12,259 bases of DNA from an uncultured Collinsella sp. Lineage in GTDB: Bacteria; Actinomycetota; Coriobacteriia; Coriobacteriales; Coriobacteriaceae. The stretch lies in assembly GCA_902491915.1 (NCBI GenBank), contig CABUJL010000050.1:1-12259 (forward strand). Direction: 5' to 3'. The notes beneath the pieces were generated by a model that saw only the letters and a program-made list of their open reading frames with translations, had not been told where the DNA came from and searched no databases. Numbering within the stretch: position 1 is the first letter of the stretch; every line of letters starts with the position of its first letter. The position numbers and the translations under genes are program-made. This document shows positions 1 through 6,851 of this stretch, piece by piece.

Positions 1-803
1 AAGCTGCGCAGAAAGGGGAGTGTGTGGTCCATCGCCGCGCGAAACCGGACGTAAGGCTGAGGCAAACTGGCACCGGCCATTACCAGCACGACGGTCTTGT
101 CGGTGGGGAGGTTGAACTTGGCAAGCTCTTCCTCGCGATCGTAATCCGTGTCGAATCCGGCGCGAATAGGAATGCCGGTAATGCGAATCTTTGCCTCGGG
201 CACCTTGCGCGGTCGCAGCGTTTCGGCCATAAATTCGTTGGCAACACAGAATAGATCGGTGTCCTTGTGGGGCCACCAGCCCTCGACTTCGTAGTCGGTC
301 GGGACGCAGATGACCGGATAATCGATACCCGTAATTACGCGGGCGCCCACGGCAACGTTGGCTGCCGTGATGTGCGTTGCGACCACGGCTATGGGCCTGC
401 GGTTACGAATATATTCGTTGAAGGCGGGGAACATAATTCGCGACCATGCCGTGCCGCCACCCCAGAGAAGATGTCCCGTAAGCGTATACCGCCAGGTCAG
501 GTCGTAAATGGGGCGCGTGGCTCCCGTAAAAGAAGCCGCGGTCTTATTGCCGTCGAATTTAATTCGTCCAAAATCAAGGATATCGAGCACTTCAATATCA
601 ACATCTTCGGGGATGCCATTGGTGCCGCGGATGAGGTCGAATGCCTGCGCAATCGCATTTGCGGCGGCCTTGTGGCCCGAGCCGACCGAGGCGTGCACGA
701 TGGTCACGAGAGGTTTTTGCTGAGCCAAGAGCGTGGATTGCTCCGATTGGGGAGTGCTGTGCGTGAGCAGGGGAGCGTCGTCGCTCGTCTGCGTCTGATC
801 CAT
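1..803 (-). CDS. Glycosyltransferase with MGDG-synthase-type N-terminal domain (partial, runs off the left edge)
   Basis: The frame is open from an ATG at 803 to the window edge, giving 267 residues of the N-terminal part. After about 30 polar residues comes a beta strand and glycine-rich loop, VTIVHASVGSGHKAAANAI (residues 33-51). This is the hallmark of the MGDG-synthase/processive diacylglycerol glucosyltransferase N-terminal domain, where the GSGH segment lies close to the lipid acceptor. The family transfers sugars from a nucleotide sugar to diacylglycerol at the inner face of the membrane; the donor-binding GT-B half would lie beyond the window. The ATG is chosen because AAGGGGAG sits just upstream of it. 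A divergent 118-bp gap separates it from trxB, with a TACAAT hexamer (841-846, minus) as a possible -10 but no good -35. The family call is firm. The substrate (glycolipid or another acceptor) cannot be read from this part. Confidence 0.85.
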   Translation of the reverse strand, partial: MDQTQTSDDAPLLTHSTPQSEQSTLLAQQKPLVTIVHASVGSGHKAAANAIAQAFDLIRGTNGIPEDVDIEVLDILDFGRIKFDGNKTAASFTGATRPIYDLTWRYTLTGHLLWGGGTAWSRIMFPAFNEYIRNRRPIAVVATHITAANVAVGARVITGIDYPVICVPTDYEVEGWWPHKDTDLFCVANEFMAETLRPRKVPEAKIRITGIPIRAGFDTDYDREEELAKFNLPTDKTVVLVMAGASLPQPYVRFRAAMDHTLPFLRS

Positions 804-921
804 CGATAACTCCCCTTCGACGTTGTAATACGGATTTATCATTGTAGTGCATGAGTGTCACGTTCACGTAAATTTGGGTATGAGCGCAAAGAACGACAAC
901 GTTTCGATGAGAGGACTCTTC

Positions 922-1860
922 ATGACTACCGATCAGACAATCGATGTTGCGATTATCGGCGGCGGACCCGCGGGCTATGCTGCCGCTATTTATGCAGCGC
1001 GCGCCAACCTGACGACGACCGTCTTTGAGCAGGGCATGTCTGGCGGACAGATCGCCACATCCAACGAGATTGAGAATTATCCTGGCATTCCGCTGCTGAC
1101 CGGTGCCGAACTTGGTGAGCGGTTCCAACAGCATGCTGAAGGCCTGGGGGCTCGGGTTGAATGGAGTATGGTGACAGGCGTCGACTACGATGCCGATGCG
1201 GCTCAATTTACCATCCATCATGATATGGGCGACACAGCGGCCAAGAGCGTCATTGCGTGCATGGGCGCCACGCCGCGTCCTGCGGGTTTTGTTGGCGAGG
1301 ACACGTATCGCGGTCGTGGCGTTTCGTATTGCGCGACGTGTGACGGCATGTTCTTCCGCGGCAAGCAGGTCTTTGTTATCGGAGGCGGTAATTCGGCATG
1401 CGAGGAGGCACTGTTCCTTTCCGACATTGCCAGCAGCGTGACCATCGTGCTGCGTCGCGATCAGTTTCGTGCACCCGAGGGTGTCGTGAATAAGGTGCTT
1501 GCTAAGGACAATATTTCAGTTAGGTACCGAACTAGTATTGTGGAGCTTTCCGGCGAGGCCATGCCCACGACGATCACGTTTAAGGACAACGCAACCGGTG
1601 AAACGTATTCCGAGTCTTTTGATCCGGGCTCGTTTGGCATTTTTGTCTTTACGGGGACGCAGCCACATACCGAGCTGGTTGAGCATCTAGTCGATCTAGC
1701 GCCCGACGGCGGCATTGTCACCGACGATTCGATGGCCACCCGTACGCCCGGCTTGTTCGCAGCCGGCGATATCCGTTCCAAGCGTTTACGCCAGGTTGTG
1801 ACCGCCGTTTCGGACGGAGCCATAGCGGCAACCAGCGCCTATGCGTTCCTACGCGGATAA
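922..1860 (+). CDS. trxB: Thioredoxin reductase (NADPH)
   Basis: FAD-dependent cytoplasmic enzyme that moves electrons from NADPH to thioredoxin. The 312-residue length is normal for the low-molecular-weight bacterial family. Visible motifs in order: FAD-binding GGGPAG (13-18), redox-active CATC (Cys137 and Cys140, followed by Asp141), the NADPH-site glycine motif GGGNSACEEA (from 154), and the C-terminal FAD motif ATRTPGLFAAGDI (from 272) followed by RQVVTAVSDG. No key residue is missing. The start at 922 is preferred over an in-frame ATG at 847 because AGAGGA lies six bases upstream and the protein then begins directly before the first FAD-binding strand. It appears to be a single-gene unit: a strong hairpin follows 40 bases after the stop, and the next gene has its own regulatory region. 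A ferredoxin- or flavodoxin-dependent relative is possible but less likely given the intact NADPH motif. Confidence 0.95.
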   Translation: MTTDQTIDVAIIGGGPAGYAAAIYAARANLTTTVFEQGMSGGQIATSNEIENYPGIPLLTGAELGERFQQHAEGLGARVEWSMVTGVDYDADAAQFTIHHDMGDTAAKSVIACMGATPRPAGFVGEDTYRGRGVSYCATCDGMFFRGKQVFVIGGGNSACEEALFLSDIASSVTIVLRRDQFRAPEGVVNKVLAKDNISVRYRTSIVELSGEAMPTTITFKDNATGETYSESFDPGSFGIFVFTGTQPHTELVEHLVDLAPDGGIVTDDSMATRTPGLFAAGDIRSKRLRQVVTAVSDGAIAATSAYAFLRG

Positions 1861-1900
1861 GTACGATAATATATCTTATGTAAGGTTGCTTTCTTTAAAC

Positions 1901-1943
1901 AAAGTGGTTGGACGGTACATCAATGTGCTGTCCAACCACTTTT
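1901..1943 (+). terminator. Intrinsic terminator after trxB
   Basis: AAAGTGGTTGGAC (1901-1913) pairs perfectly with 1930-1942. The stem continues inward through G.U-tolerant pairs (1914-1919 with 1924-1929) to a four-base loop, making a helix of about 19 bp. Only TTTT (1940-1943, partly in the stem) follows, so the U tract is short. Its place 40 bases after the trxB stop fits termination. Confidence 0.7.
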
Positions 1944-1950
1944 ACTTAGC

Positions 1951-1987
1951 GGCTATGTGGTATGCAAAACTAGATTATCTAGAATAC
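1951..1987 (+). promoter_or_regulatory. Candidate operator/promoter of the DUF1836 gene, shared with degV
   Basis: Positions 1951-1975 match the minus strand of 3652-3628, in front of degV, at 22 of 25 positions. Conserved blocks are GGCTAT, GTAT and CAAAACTAGAT, and both copies lie in the sense orientation of their gene. The segment also contains CTAGA-TTA-TCTAG (1970-1982), a five-base inverted repeat. A possible -10, TACAAT, lies at 1985-1990, 24 bases before the ATG; no good -35 is present. The element covers the expected -35 region, as a repressor site would. The operator function is inferred; the match itself is seen directly. Confidence 0.6.
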
Positions 1988-2014
1988 AATATAGAAAACG
2001 AACGGAGGCCTCTT

Positions 2015-2626
2015 ATGAAACACGCTAAACATGTTATCCCGATGTCCGATACATCGGTCAGCATTAAGCCGGAGGATATTCAGCCGACGGTGCTGCCGGA
2101 TGCATTTATTCAGTCCGATATGGTGGGTAAACTCAACGCTTTGAGCCTGCCACGCTATGACCAGCTGCCCAATGTAACGCTCTATCGCGATCAGGTTATT
2201 GAATATGTTGCGCTGTGGATGGAGCCGCTTTCGATTTGTGTAGAGCAGCCCGTTATCACGCCATCGATGATCAATAACTACGTGAAGGTCGGCCTCGTTC
2301 CTGCTCCGGTTAAAAAGCAGTATGGACGTGAGCAGATTGCGCGTCTCATCGCCATTTGTATTTTTAAGCAGGTGCTGCCCATCGCTGCGGTTCAGGCACT
2401 TTTTAATATTCAGCGCTTGAGCTACGACGCTCCGACGGCTTTCGATTATGTAGTCGATCAACTTGAGGCATCGATTCGTGCAGCGTTTTCCGTCGAGCAG
2501 ACTCCCGTGCCCGATACCGCACATCAGGTTACGCGCGAGTCACTGCTCGTACGTAGTGCGGTTTCGTCCTTCGTTTCGAAGGCGTACCTGATGAGTTATC
2601 TAAAGTTCAATGGGTTTAATAGCTAA
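2015..2626 (+). CDS. DUF1836 family protein with MerR-like winged helix-turn-helix
   Basis: A 203-residue protein, probably a DNA-binding regulator. Residues 80-130, beginning VITPSMINNYVKVGLVP and followed by KKQYGREQIARLI, match the recognition region of MerR-type helix-turn-helix domains and the DUF1836 pattern. No metal-binding cysteine cluster or C-terminal coiled-coil effector arm is evident. The rest is mostly helical. The start at 2015 is chosen because GGAGG (2004-2008) is correctly spaced; an in-frame ATG at 1841 would overlap trxB and translate through its terminator. The gene converges on degV with a shared terminator between them, and both carry the same promoter-region element. 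This suggests that this protein regulates itself and degV, which is inference from context. The ligand and target set are unknown. Confidence 0.75.
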   Translation: MKHAKHVIPMSDTSVSIKPEDIQPTVLPDAFIQSDMVGKLNALSLPRYDQLPNVTLYRDQVIEYVALWMEPLSICVEQPVITPSMINNYVKVGLVPAPVKKQYGREQIARLIAICIFKQVLPIAAVQALFNIQRLSYDAPTAFDYVVDQLEASIRAAFSVEQTPVPDTAHQVTRESLLVRSAVSSFVSKAYLMSYLKFNGFNS

Positions 2627-2638
2627 CCGAGGTATAAA

Positions 2639-2679
2639 ACGGGCGGGATAAAGAGCCACTGGCCCCTTATCCCGCCCGT
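2639..2679. terminator. Bidirectional terminator between DUF1836 and degV
   Basis: ACGGGCGGGATAA (2639-2651) pairs perfectly with 2667-2679, forming a 13-bp GC-rich stem. On the minus strand it is followed at once by TTTT (2635-2638). On the plus strand the tail is weaker (GCGTTTGTTTAG). It sits midway between two convergent stop codons (2626 and 2699), so it can end both transcripts. Confidence 0.85.
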
Positions 2680-2698
2680 GCGTTTGTTTAGTTGGAAA

Positions 2699-3565
2699 TT
2701 ATCGGCCCGATGCCACGCCCATGCCGTAGCCGATGATGAGGCCGTGCATCTCGGCATAGTAAGAATCTAGCCCGTTGCAGGGCATGATGATTGTCTTAGA
2801 GCTGGGCCAATGCTCCACAATGCGGCTGGCAAGCGCCTGGGCTCCGGCTTCGTTCTCAACGTGATCGATGATGACCTCGCCGCCCGTAAAGCCCTCGGCC
2901 TCCATGGTGTCGACAATCTTGGTGAGCATCTTCTTTTCGCCACGCGTGTGCCCAACGAGTTCAATTTCGCCCGCTTCGCTCGCCGTGCCCAAAATGCGGA
3001 TATTGAGCTTGTTGGCAATAACGCCGGCCGCCTTGGGGATACGTCCGGCCTTCGCAAGGTTTTCGTAATTGCACAAACTAAAGAGGATCTTGCTGTTCTG
3101 CTCCAAGCTATCGAAATAGGCGCAGGCGTCCTCAAAGGAGACGTCCGGGTTACTTGCAAGATAGCGATCAAACAATAAGAATATCAGGTCCATCTTGCCG
3201 CCCGCTGCCCGCGAATTGACCAGGTGAATCTGACGGTTGGGCTCTTCGGCAAGCACCATGTCACGTGCGGTGGCCGCGGCATTGTAGCTTCCCGAGACGC
3301 CCTCGGAGATGGGCATGCAGATCGTCTTGTCGGCGAGCTTAAAGAGCTCAGCCCACTCCCCTACGCTTGGGCAGGAGCTCGATGATGCGCTGGATTCCGA
3401 TTGAATGGCAACATTGAGCTCGTGAACATCGAGCGAGAGGTCGTCAACGAATTCACGCTCCCCCACTCGGATCTTAAGGGGTGCAAATGCAAAGGTGGTA
3501 TGAGGTGCGGTTGGTTGCCAATCGCGAAGATTGCAGCTCGAATCGGAGATAAGTGCCCAGCTCAT
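2699..3565 (-). CDS. DegV family protein (fatty-acid-binding, FakB-like)
   Basis: A 288-residue cytoplasmic protein of the DegV/FakB fold. Members bind a fatty acid, and true FakB proteins present it to the kinase FakA. Family marks seen: N-terminal strand ending DSSCNL (8-13), the ligand-site segment ISEGVSGSYNAA (87-98, usually ISSGLSGTY), VNSRAAGGKM (117-125), and the KAGRIPKAAGVIANKLNIRIL segment starting at residue 172. The sequence diverges in places: the usual TSQPS-type motif is SSSCPS (62-67), and the C-terminus GYGMGVASGR replaces the common GPGALG ending. A role as a FakB partner is therefore less certain, and no FakA-like kinase is in the window. The start is supported by AAAGGA six bases upstream of the ATG. 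The promoter region carries a 15-bp inverted repeat shared with the DUF1836 gene. Confidence 0.88.
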   Translation of the reverse strand: MSWALISDSSCNLRDWQPTAPHTTFAFAPLKIRVGEREFVDDLSLDVHELNVAIQSESSASSSSCPSVGEWAELFKLADKTICMPISEGVSGSYNAAATARDMVLAEEPNRQIHLVNSRAAGGKMDLIFLLFDRYLASNPDVSFEDACAYFDSLEQNSKILFSLCNYENLAKAGRIPKAAGVIANKLNIRILGTASEAGEIELVGHTRGEKKMLTKIVDTMEAEGFTGGEVIIDHVENEAGAQALASRIVEHWPSSKTIIMPCNGLDSYYAEMHGLIIGYGMGVASGR

Positions 3566-3580
3566 TGAGGGTCCTTTCTA

Positions 3581-3606
3581 ATTGTTCCCCAACAATTATA
3601 GCCATC
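3581..3606 (-). promoter_or_regulatory. degV -10 box within a repeated operator half-site
   Basis: On the minus strand, TATAAT lies at 3600-3595, 30 bases before the degV ATG. It is fused to GATGGC, so GATGGCTAT (3606-3598) repeats an arm of the inverted repeat at 3620-3656. No good -35 is seen at 17 bases. A small inverted repeat, ATTGTT-CCCC-AACAAT (3581-3596), overlaps the expected transcription start. The near-perfect -10 supports a promoter here. Control by an activator or repressor is inferred. Confidence 0.55.
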
Positions 3607-3619
3607 TTTTTGATTGATT

Positions 3620-3656
3620 GGATGGCTATCTAGTTTTGAATACTAGATAGCCATCC
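3620..3656. promoter_or_regulatory. 15-bp perfect inverted repeat upstream of degV (candidate operator)
   Basis: GGATGGCTATCTAGT (3620-3634) pairs exactly with 3642-3656 across a seven-base centre. The minus strand of 3628-3652 recurs in front of the DUF1836 gene (1951-1975) with three mismatches. One arm recurs in part over the degV -10. It is not the terminator of the NlpC/P60 gene: that gene has its own hairpin with a T tract, and this one has no T run. A protein-binding palindrome is the best reading. Confidence 0.65.
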
Positions 3657-3678
3657 TGATTTTATGGCAAACGGTAGG

Positions 3679-3718
3679 AAAAAAGAATGGGCCTCGTGAC
3701 TCAAGATCGCGAGGCCCA
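3679..3718 (-). terminator. Intrinsic terminator of the pgsA-to-NlpC/P60 cluster
   Basis: On the minus strand, TGGGCCTCG (3718-3710) pairs with CGAGGCCCA (3696-3688). The stem is followed by TTCTTTTTT (to 3679), a classic U tract. It starts 24 bases after the NlpC/P60 stop codon. Confidence 0.9.
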
Positions 3719-3741
3719 CGTTCGTTCGCTGCAGTAATAAA

Positions 3742-4863
3742 TTAGTAGCGCACGAAAATGTAATTGTTGTTCATGCCAGCAGCGACGGAGCTGATGATGA
3801 CGCCCGTTTTGTAGTCGGAAGCATGGATCATCTGACCATTACCGATATAGATGCCTGTATGGTAGGAGTTAACCACAACATCGCCGGGTTGCGGATCGGA
3901 CACGCGGGTCCAACCCATGAAGGTGCCGGTGGTGCCCAGGCGGCAGTAGCGGCCCGTGAGGCAATAGCTTACAAAACCGGAGCAGTCAAAGCTGTTCGGT
4001 CCAATGCCGCCCCAGGAATAAGCGTATCCGAGCTTGCTGTAGGCGCGCGAAACAACGGTACCGCCGTCAACGGACTGGCTCGGTGCGGAAGGCGTCGGAG
4101 TCGGAGCGGGCGTCACGGGCTGCGGCGTGGGGGCAGGAGCGGGCGCGGGCGCGGGCGTGTTGCCGCCGCCGTTGTTGGTCGTACCGCCACCATTGTTGGT
4201 GTTCTCGGTCGTACCGGCAGTGTCGTTGCTCACCGTGGCCTTTTCGGCGGTGCTGGCATTGATGCCAGCCTGAAGCGCGGCGTTGGCCTCGGCCTCGGCA
4301 GCAAGCTCGGCCTGCAGCTGTGAATCCAGGGAGTTCACGACACTCTGGGCCTCAGCCTGCTGGGCATTGAGCTCGTCGACCTTCTTCTGCGTCGCGGCGA
4401 CGTTCTTCTCCTGCTCGGTCTGCTTATCGGTGAGCTGCTGCTTAAGGTCCTTGACCTCCTGAATGGTCTGGGCCTGCTTGTCGGAAACCTTGCCGTAGTA
4501 GAACAGACGGTTGAGCATGTCGCCCAGATCGTCGACGCCCGTCAGAACCTGAAGGAGACTCAGACCGCCAGTCTTGTACTCACCGGCAACGTAGCTCGAA
4601 AGCTTTGCCTGACCCTCGGCAATCTCTTGCTGCTTTTGCGTGATCTCGCCTGCAGTCTGATCAAGCTCCTGCGTCTGTGCGGAGAGTTCTTCATGAATTT
4701 GCTGGGTTTGGGTGCCAATCTGCTCGAGTTTGGTACGAGCAGCGGCAAGGTCGGATGCGGTATCGGCATAGGCCGGAGCCACGAGGCCCAGGCCCAAAAC
4801 ACAAGCGAGGGTTGCCGTTGCAGCGCAGCGTGCCATGTTTCTGTGCGTGTTTGCTGTGCGCAT
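3742..4863 (-). CDS. Secreted coiled-coil NlpC/P60 peptidoglycan hydrolase
   Basis: A 373-residue exported cell-wall endopeptidase. A signal peptide (about 1-33, hydrophobic core ATLACVLGLGLVAP, cleavage after AYA) is followed by a long heptad-rich coiled coil (about 35-195) of the kind found in PcsB/CwlO/RipC-like hydrolases. Next come an Asn/Gly/Thr-rich stretch and a Pro-Ala-Thr linker (about 210-263). The catalytic NlpC/P60 domain (268-373) has the nucleophile Cys294 in FDCSGF, His335 in YHTGIYIG and a third polar residue, His347, in MIHASD. Family members cut stem-peptide bonds such as D-Glu-meso-DAP; the exact bond is not readable here. In PcsB/RipC-type enzymes the coiled coil is the autoinhibitory part contacted by FtsEX, so similar control is possible. 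AAGGAAG precedes the ATG at 4863, which begins 32 bases after apt. It is the last gene before the terminator. Confidence 0.92.
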   Translation of the reverse strand: MRTANTHRNMARCAATATLACVLGLGLVAPAYADTASDLAAARTKLEQIGTQTQQIHEELSAQTQELDQTAGEITQKQQEIAEGQAKLSSYVAGEYKTGGLSLLQVLTGVDDLGDMLNRLFYYGKVSDKQAQTIQEVKDLKQQLTDKQTEQEKNVAATQKKVDELNAQQAEAQSVVNSLDSQLQAELAAEAEANAALQAGINASTAEKATVSNDTAGTTENTNNGGGTTNNGGGNTPAPAPAPAPTPQPVTPAPTPTPSAPSQSVDGGTVVSRAYSKLGYAYSWGGIGPNSFDCSGFVSYCLTGRYCRLGTTGTFMGWTRVSDPQPGDVVVNSYHTGIYIGNGQMIHASDYKTGVIISSVAAGMNNNYIFVRY

Positions 4864-4895
4864 GTAGCTTCCTTTCCGGTATCTAAGGGTAGCGG

Positions 4896-5426
4896 CTAGT
4901 CCACCGTTACCAGGCTAAAGAGCTCAACGTCCTCGTTAGAAAGCGTGAGCTTCTTGCGCGGGTTGAGAAACGCAAGCTCAAGGATACAACCGTAGCCCAC
5001 AAGCTCTGCGCCCATATCTCGCACCAGTTTACCTGTTGCCTCGACGGTTCCGCCCGTCGCGACCAAGTCGTCCAGAATCAACACGGTATCTTTAGAGCTG
5101 ATAGCATCGGCGTGGATCTCGATAGAATCCGTTCCATACTCGAGCTCGTAGCTCTCGCTCACCGTCTTGCGCGGCAGTTTGCCCGGCTTACGTGCGGGAA
5201 CAAAGCCGGCGCCCAGGGCGACGGCTACGGGTACGCCCACCATAAAGCCGCGGGCCTCGGGGCCGACGACCTTGGTGATACCCATGCCAGCAAAATGCTC
5301 GGCCAGAGCATCCACCATGGCCTTCAGGGCCTCGGGATTGCTAAAGAGCGGTGTAATGTCCTTAAAGACGACTACGGGCTCGGGATAGTCGGGGATATCG
5401 ACGATATGAGATTCGAAGTCGTACAT
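4896..5426 (-). CDS. apt: Adenine phosphoribosyltransferase
   Basis: Purine-salvage enzyme that converts adenine and PRPP to AMP and pyrophosphate in the cytoplasm. The 176 residues fit the family. FKDITPLF (21-28) and VVGPEARGFMVGVPVA (53-68) form the adenine-side N-terminal part. ARKPGKLP (78-85) matches the typical RKPGKLP loop, and the PRPP-binding motif VLILDDLVATGGT (115-127) is intact. The start at 5426 (MYDFES) is preferred over an in-frame ATG at 5441, because AAAGG lies eight bases before the former and nothing like a ribosome site precedes the latter. It follows the MerR gene by 36 bases and precedes the NlpC/P60 gene by 32, so it is probably co-transcribed with both. Linkage to a regulator and a wall hydrolase gives no functional clue. 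Confidence 0.95.
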   Translation of the reverse strand: MYDFESHIVDIPDYPEPVVVFKDITPLFSNPEALKAMVDALAEHFAGMGITKVVGPEARGFMVGVPVAVALGAGFVPARKPGKLPRKTVSESYELEYGTDSIEIHADAISSKDTVLILDDLVATGGTVEATGKLVRDMGAELVGYGCILELAFLNPRKKLTLSNEDVELFSLVTVD

Positions 5427-5462
5427 GGCGTGACCTTTCATGGATTGCCGGGTGAACGGCGG

Positions 5463-6347
5463 CTATTTACCTGCGTTAGCAGACGAGCTGTGCGAGGGAA
5501 CGACGACCTTAGACGGCTGCACGAGCGACTCGTCGTGCGCGGCAACCGCGGGGACGCTTGCCCCATCGCTTTTAGCCTTGGTGGACTCGGAACGCGTGAT
5601 TTCCTCATCGAGTGCATCGATGTCGGCGTCCTCGACCACGGCGTTGAGCGACTCAAAAACGCGGTTCTTGAGCAGCGCGGTGTGCACGCCCTCCGTCAGG
5701 TCGTGAAGCTTCTTAAACGCACGCTCGAGCTTGGCGTCGCGCTCGTCATCGGAGGTATCCATTCCGAGCATGCTCACGAGCACCTGCTCAAACATCGAGG
5801 ACTCGCGGTTAGCGGAAGACACGTACTGACGCAGGTTGCGTGGCTCGATATGGAAGCGCGACAGCTCGGAGCAGTAACGGATGATCGGAAAATCGCGACC
5901 ATCGACGAGCTCGCGGTTCTGCGGGCTTTTGATGATGCGAATGAGGTCGTTTTCGGCGAGCGAGCGGATAAACGAAATCTCGACGCCCAGCATATCGGGA
6001 ATGGTCTCGATGGGATGCAGCTTTTGCTTAGTCTCCTTGGGCTCAGTCTTGAGCGGAACATCGGACAGCAAGCCCACCTCGTAGGCGAGCGTTGACAGGT
6101 CCGTGGCGTTTTCCAAGCGCTGCTTAATCACGTTGAGTGGCATATAGCGGGTCTTCTGCAGGTGCAGAATGACCTCCAGGCGATCAACGTCCTCCTTGGA
6201 GTACTGACGGTATCCCTTTGGCGTACGATGAGGGGTAATGAGCCCCTCATCCTCTAGAAATCTAATTTTTGAGTTCGAAAGATCGGGGTATGCGCCTCGA
6301 AGTAGGTTGACGACTTGGCCGATACTCAGATAGTTGCGTTCGGCCAT
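5463..6347 (-). CDS. MerR-family regulator, FtsR-like
   Basis: A 294-residue regulator with an N-terminal MerR winged helix-turn-helix (about 7-75): YLSIGQVVNLL, then SKIRFLEDEGLITPHRTPKGYRQYSKEDVDRL, the standard MerR signature. There is no Cys-rich effector site. The remaining 200 residues look helical, with an acidic region near 245-275 and a Ser/Ala-rich tail. In Mycobacterium and Corynebacterium a MerR protein (Rv1828/FtsR) lies directly after the FHA protein GarA/OdhI, and corynebacterial FtsR activates ftsZ. The same gene order is seen here, with only three bases between the FHA stop and this ATG, so an orthologous role in cell-division control is a reasonable inference. The C-terminal region is longer than I would expect for FtsR, so the identity is likely rather than certain. 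Confidence 0.85.
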   Translation of the reverse strand: MAERNYLSIGQVVNLLRGAYPDLSNSKIRFLEDEGLITPHRTPKGYRQYSKEDVDRLEVILHLQKTRYMPLNVIKQRLENATDLSTLAYEVGLLSDVPLKTEPKETKQKLHPIETIPDMLGVEISFIRSLAENDLIRIIKSPQNRELVDGRDFPIIRYCSELSRFHIEPRNLRQYVSSANRESSMFEQVLVSMLGMDTSDDERDAKLERAFKKLHDLTEGVHTALLKNRVFESLNAVVEDADIDALDEEITRSESTKAKSDGASVPAVAAHDESLVQPSKVVVPSHSSSANAGK

Positions 6348-6350
6348 GCC

Positions 6351-6785
6351 CTACTCACCGGTTTCGATGCGCTCCGGCGTGCTCTCGTGGTAGATGAGCG
6401 TAAACGTACCGATCTGGACGGAAGAACCGTCGTGCAGCGGGGCTGCATTGACGATGGCACCGTCGACCCAGGTGCCATTGAGCGAGCCCAAGTCCTCGAT
6501 GCGAGCGCCGAGGCCCTCGCGAATAATGCGCGCGTGGCTGCGCGAAACGGTCATGTCATTGAGGAAGATGCCGTTCGCAGGATCGCGGCCGATGGTGGTC
6601 ACGTCGTCCTCGAGTTCAAAAGCGGCACCAGTCTGCGGACCCTTGACGATGGACAGAACGGGGGCGGTGATGCGCACGTTGGCCATGAGGTCGGGAACGG
6701 TGACGTCGCTTGAAGGAACGCGGAATACGCAGGTAGCGTCCGCGGTCTTATCATTCTGAGGCATATTGTTAACCATGTTGTCCAT
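6351..6785 (-). CDS. FHA-domain protein, GarA/OdhI-like
   Basis: A 144-residue cytoplasmic phosphopeptide-binding protein. The FHA domain (about 55-133) shows TIGRDPANGIFLNDMTVSRSHARI (64-87) and LGSLNGTWVDG (99-109), with the phosphothreonine-binding residues Arg67, Ser81, His84 and Asn103 present. The N-terminal tail has ATCVFR (17-22), which lines up with ETTSVFR in GarA. There, adjacent threonines are phosphorylated by PknG and PknB and switch binding to 2-oxoglutarate-using enzymes. Here only the second threonine (Thr18) is kept. The start at 6785 (MDNMVNN) follows AGGGG at suitable distance; an in-frame ATG at 6818 is poorly supported. It sits 66 bases after pgsA and three before the MerR gene. 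Control of 2-oxoglutarate metabolism is known for the actinobacterial proteins and only inferred here. Confidence 0.88.
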   Translation of the reverse strand: MDNMVNNMPQNDKTADATCVFRVPSSDVTVPDLMANVRITAPVLSIVKGPQTGAAFELEDDVTTIGRDPANGIFLNDMTVSRSHARIIREGLGARIEDLGSLNGTWVDGAIVNAAPLHDGSSVQIGTFTLIYHESTPERIETGE

Positions 6786-6818
6786 GACAACCCCTAACTT
6801 ATCGCGGACCTGCCGCAA

Positions 6819-6847
6819 ATAATGAACCGTACGTAATCATACCCCAA
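6819..6847 (-). promoter_or_regulatory. Possible promoter of the FHA-MerR-apt-NlpC/P60 genes
   Basis: On the minus strand, TTGGGG (6847-6842) and CATTAT (6824-6819) are separated by exactly 17 bases, 34 bases before the FHA start codon. The -35 is only a partial match. Read-through from pgsA is equally possible. Confidence 0.35.
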
Positions 6848-6851
6848 CGAA

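Noticed and set aside
598..1221. Long minus-strand frame across the divergent region
   Set aside because: It overlaps the glycosyltransferase in another frame and trxB on the other strand, has no family motif, and spans both divergent start regions.
3823..4323. Plus-strand frame of 166 codons opposite the NlpC/P60 gene
   Set aside because: Low-complexity Gly/Arg/Val product created by the mirrored Pro-Ala linker and coiled coil; no ribosome site or motif.
5112..6095. Plus-strand frame of 327 codons opposite apt and the MerR gene
   Set aside because: It mirrors two genes with clear family motifs and crosses their junction; its own product shows no recognisable domain.
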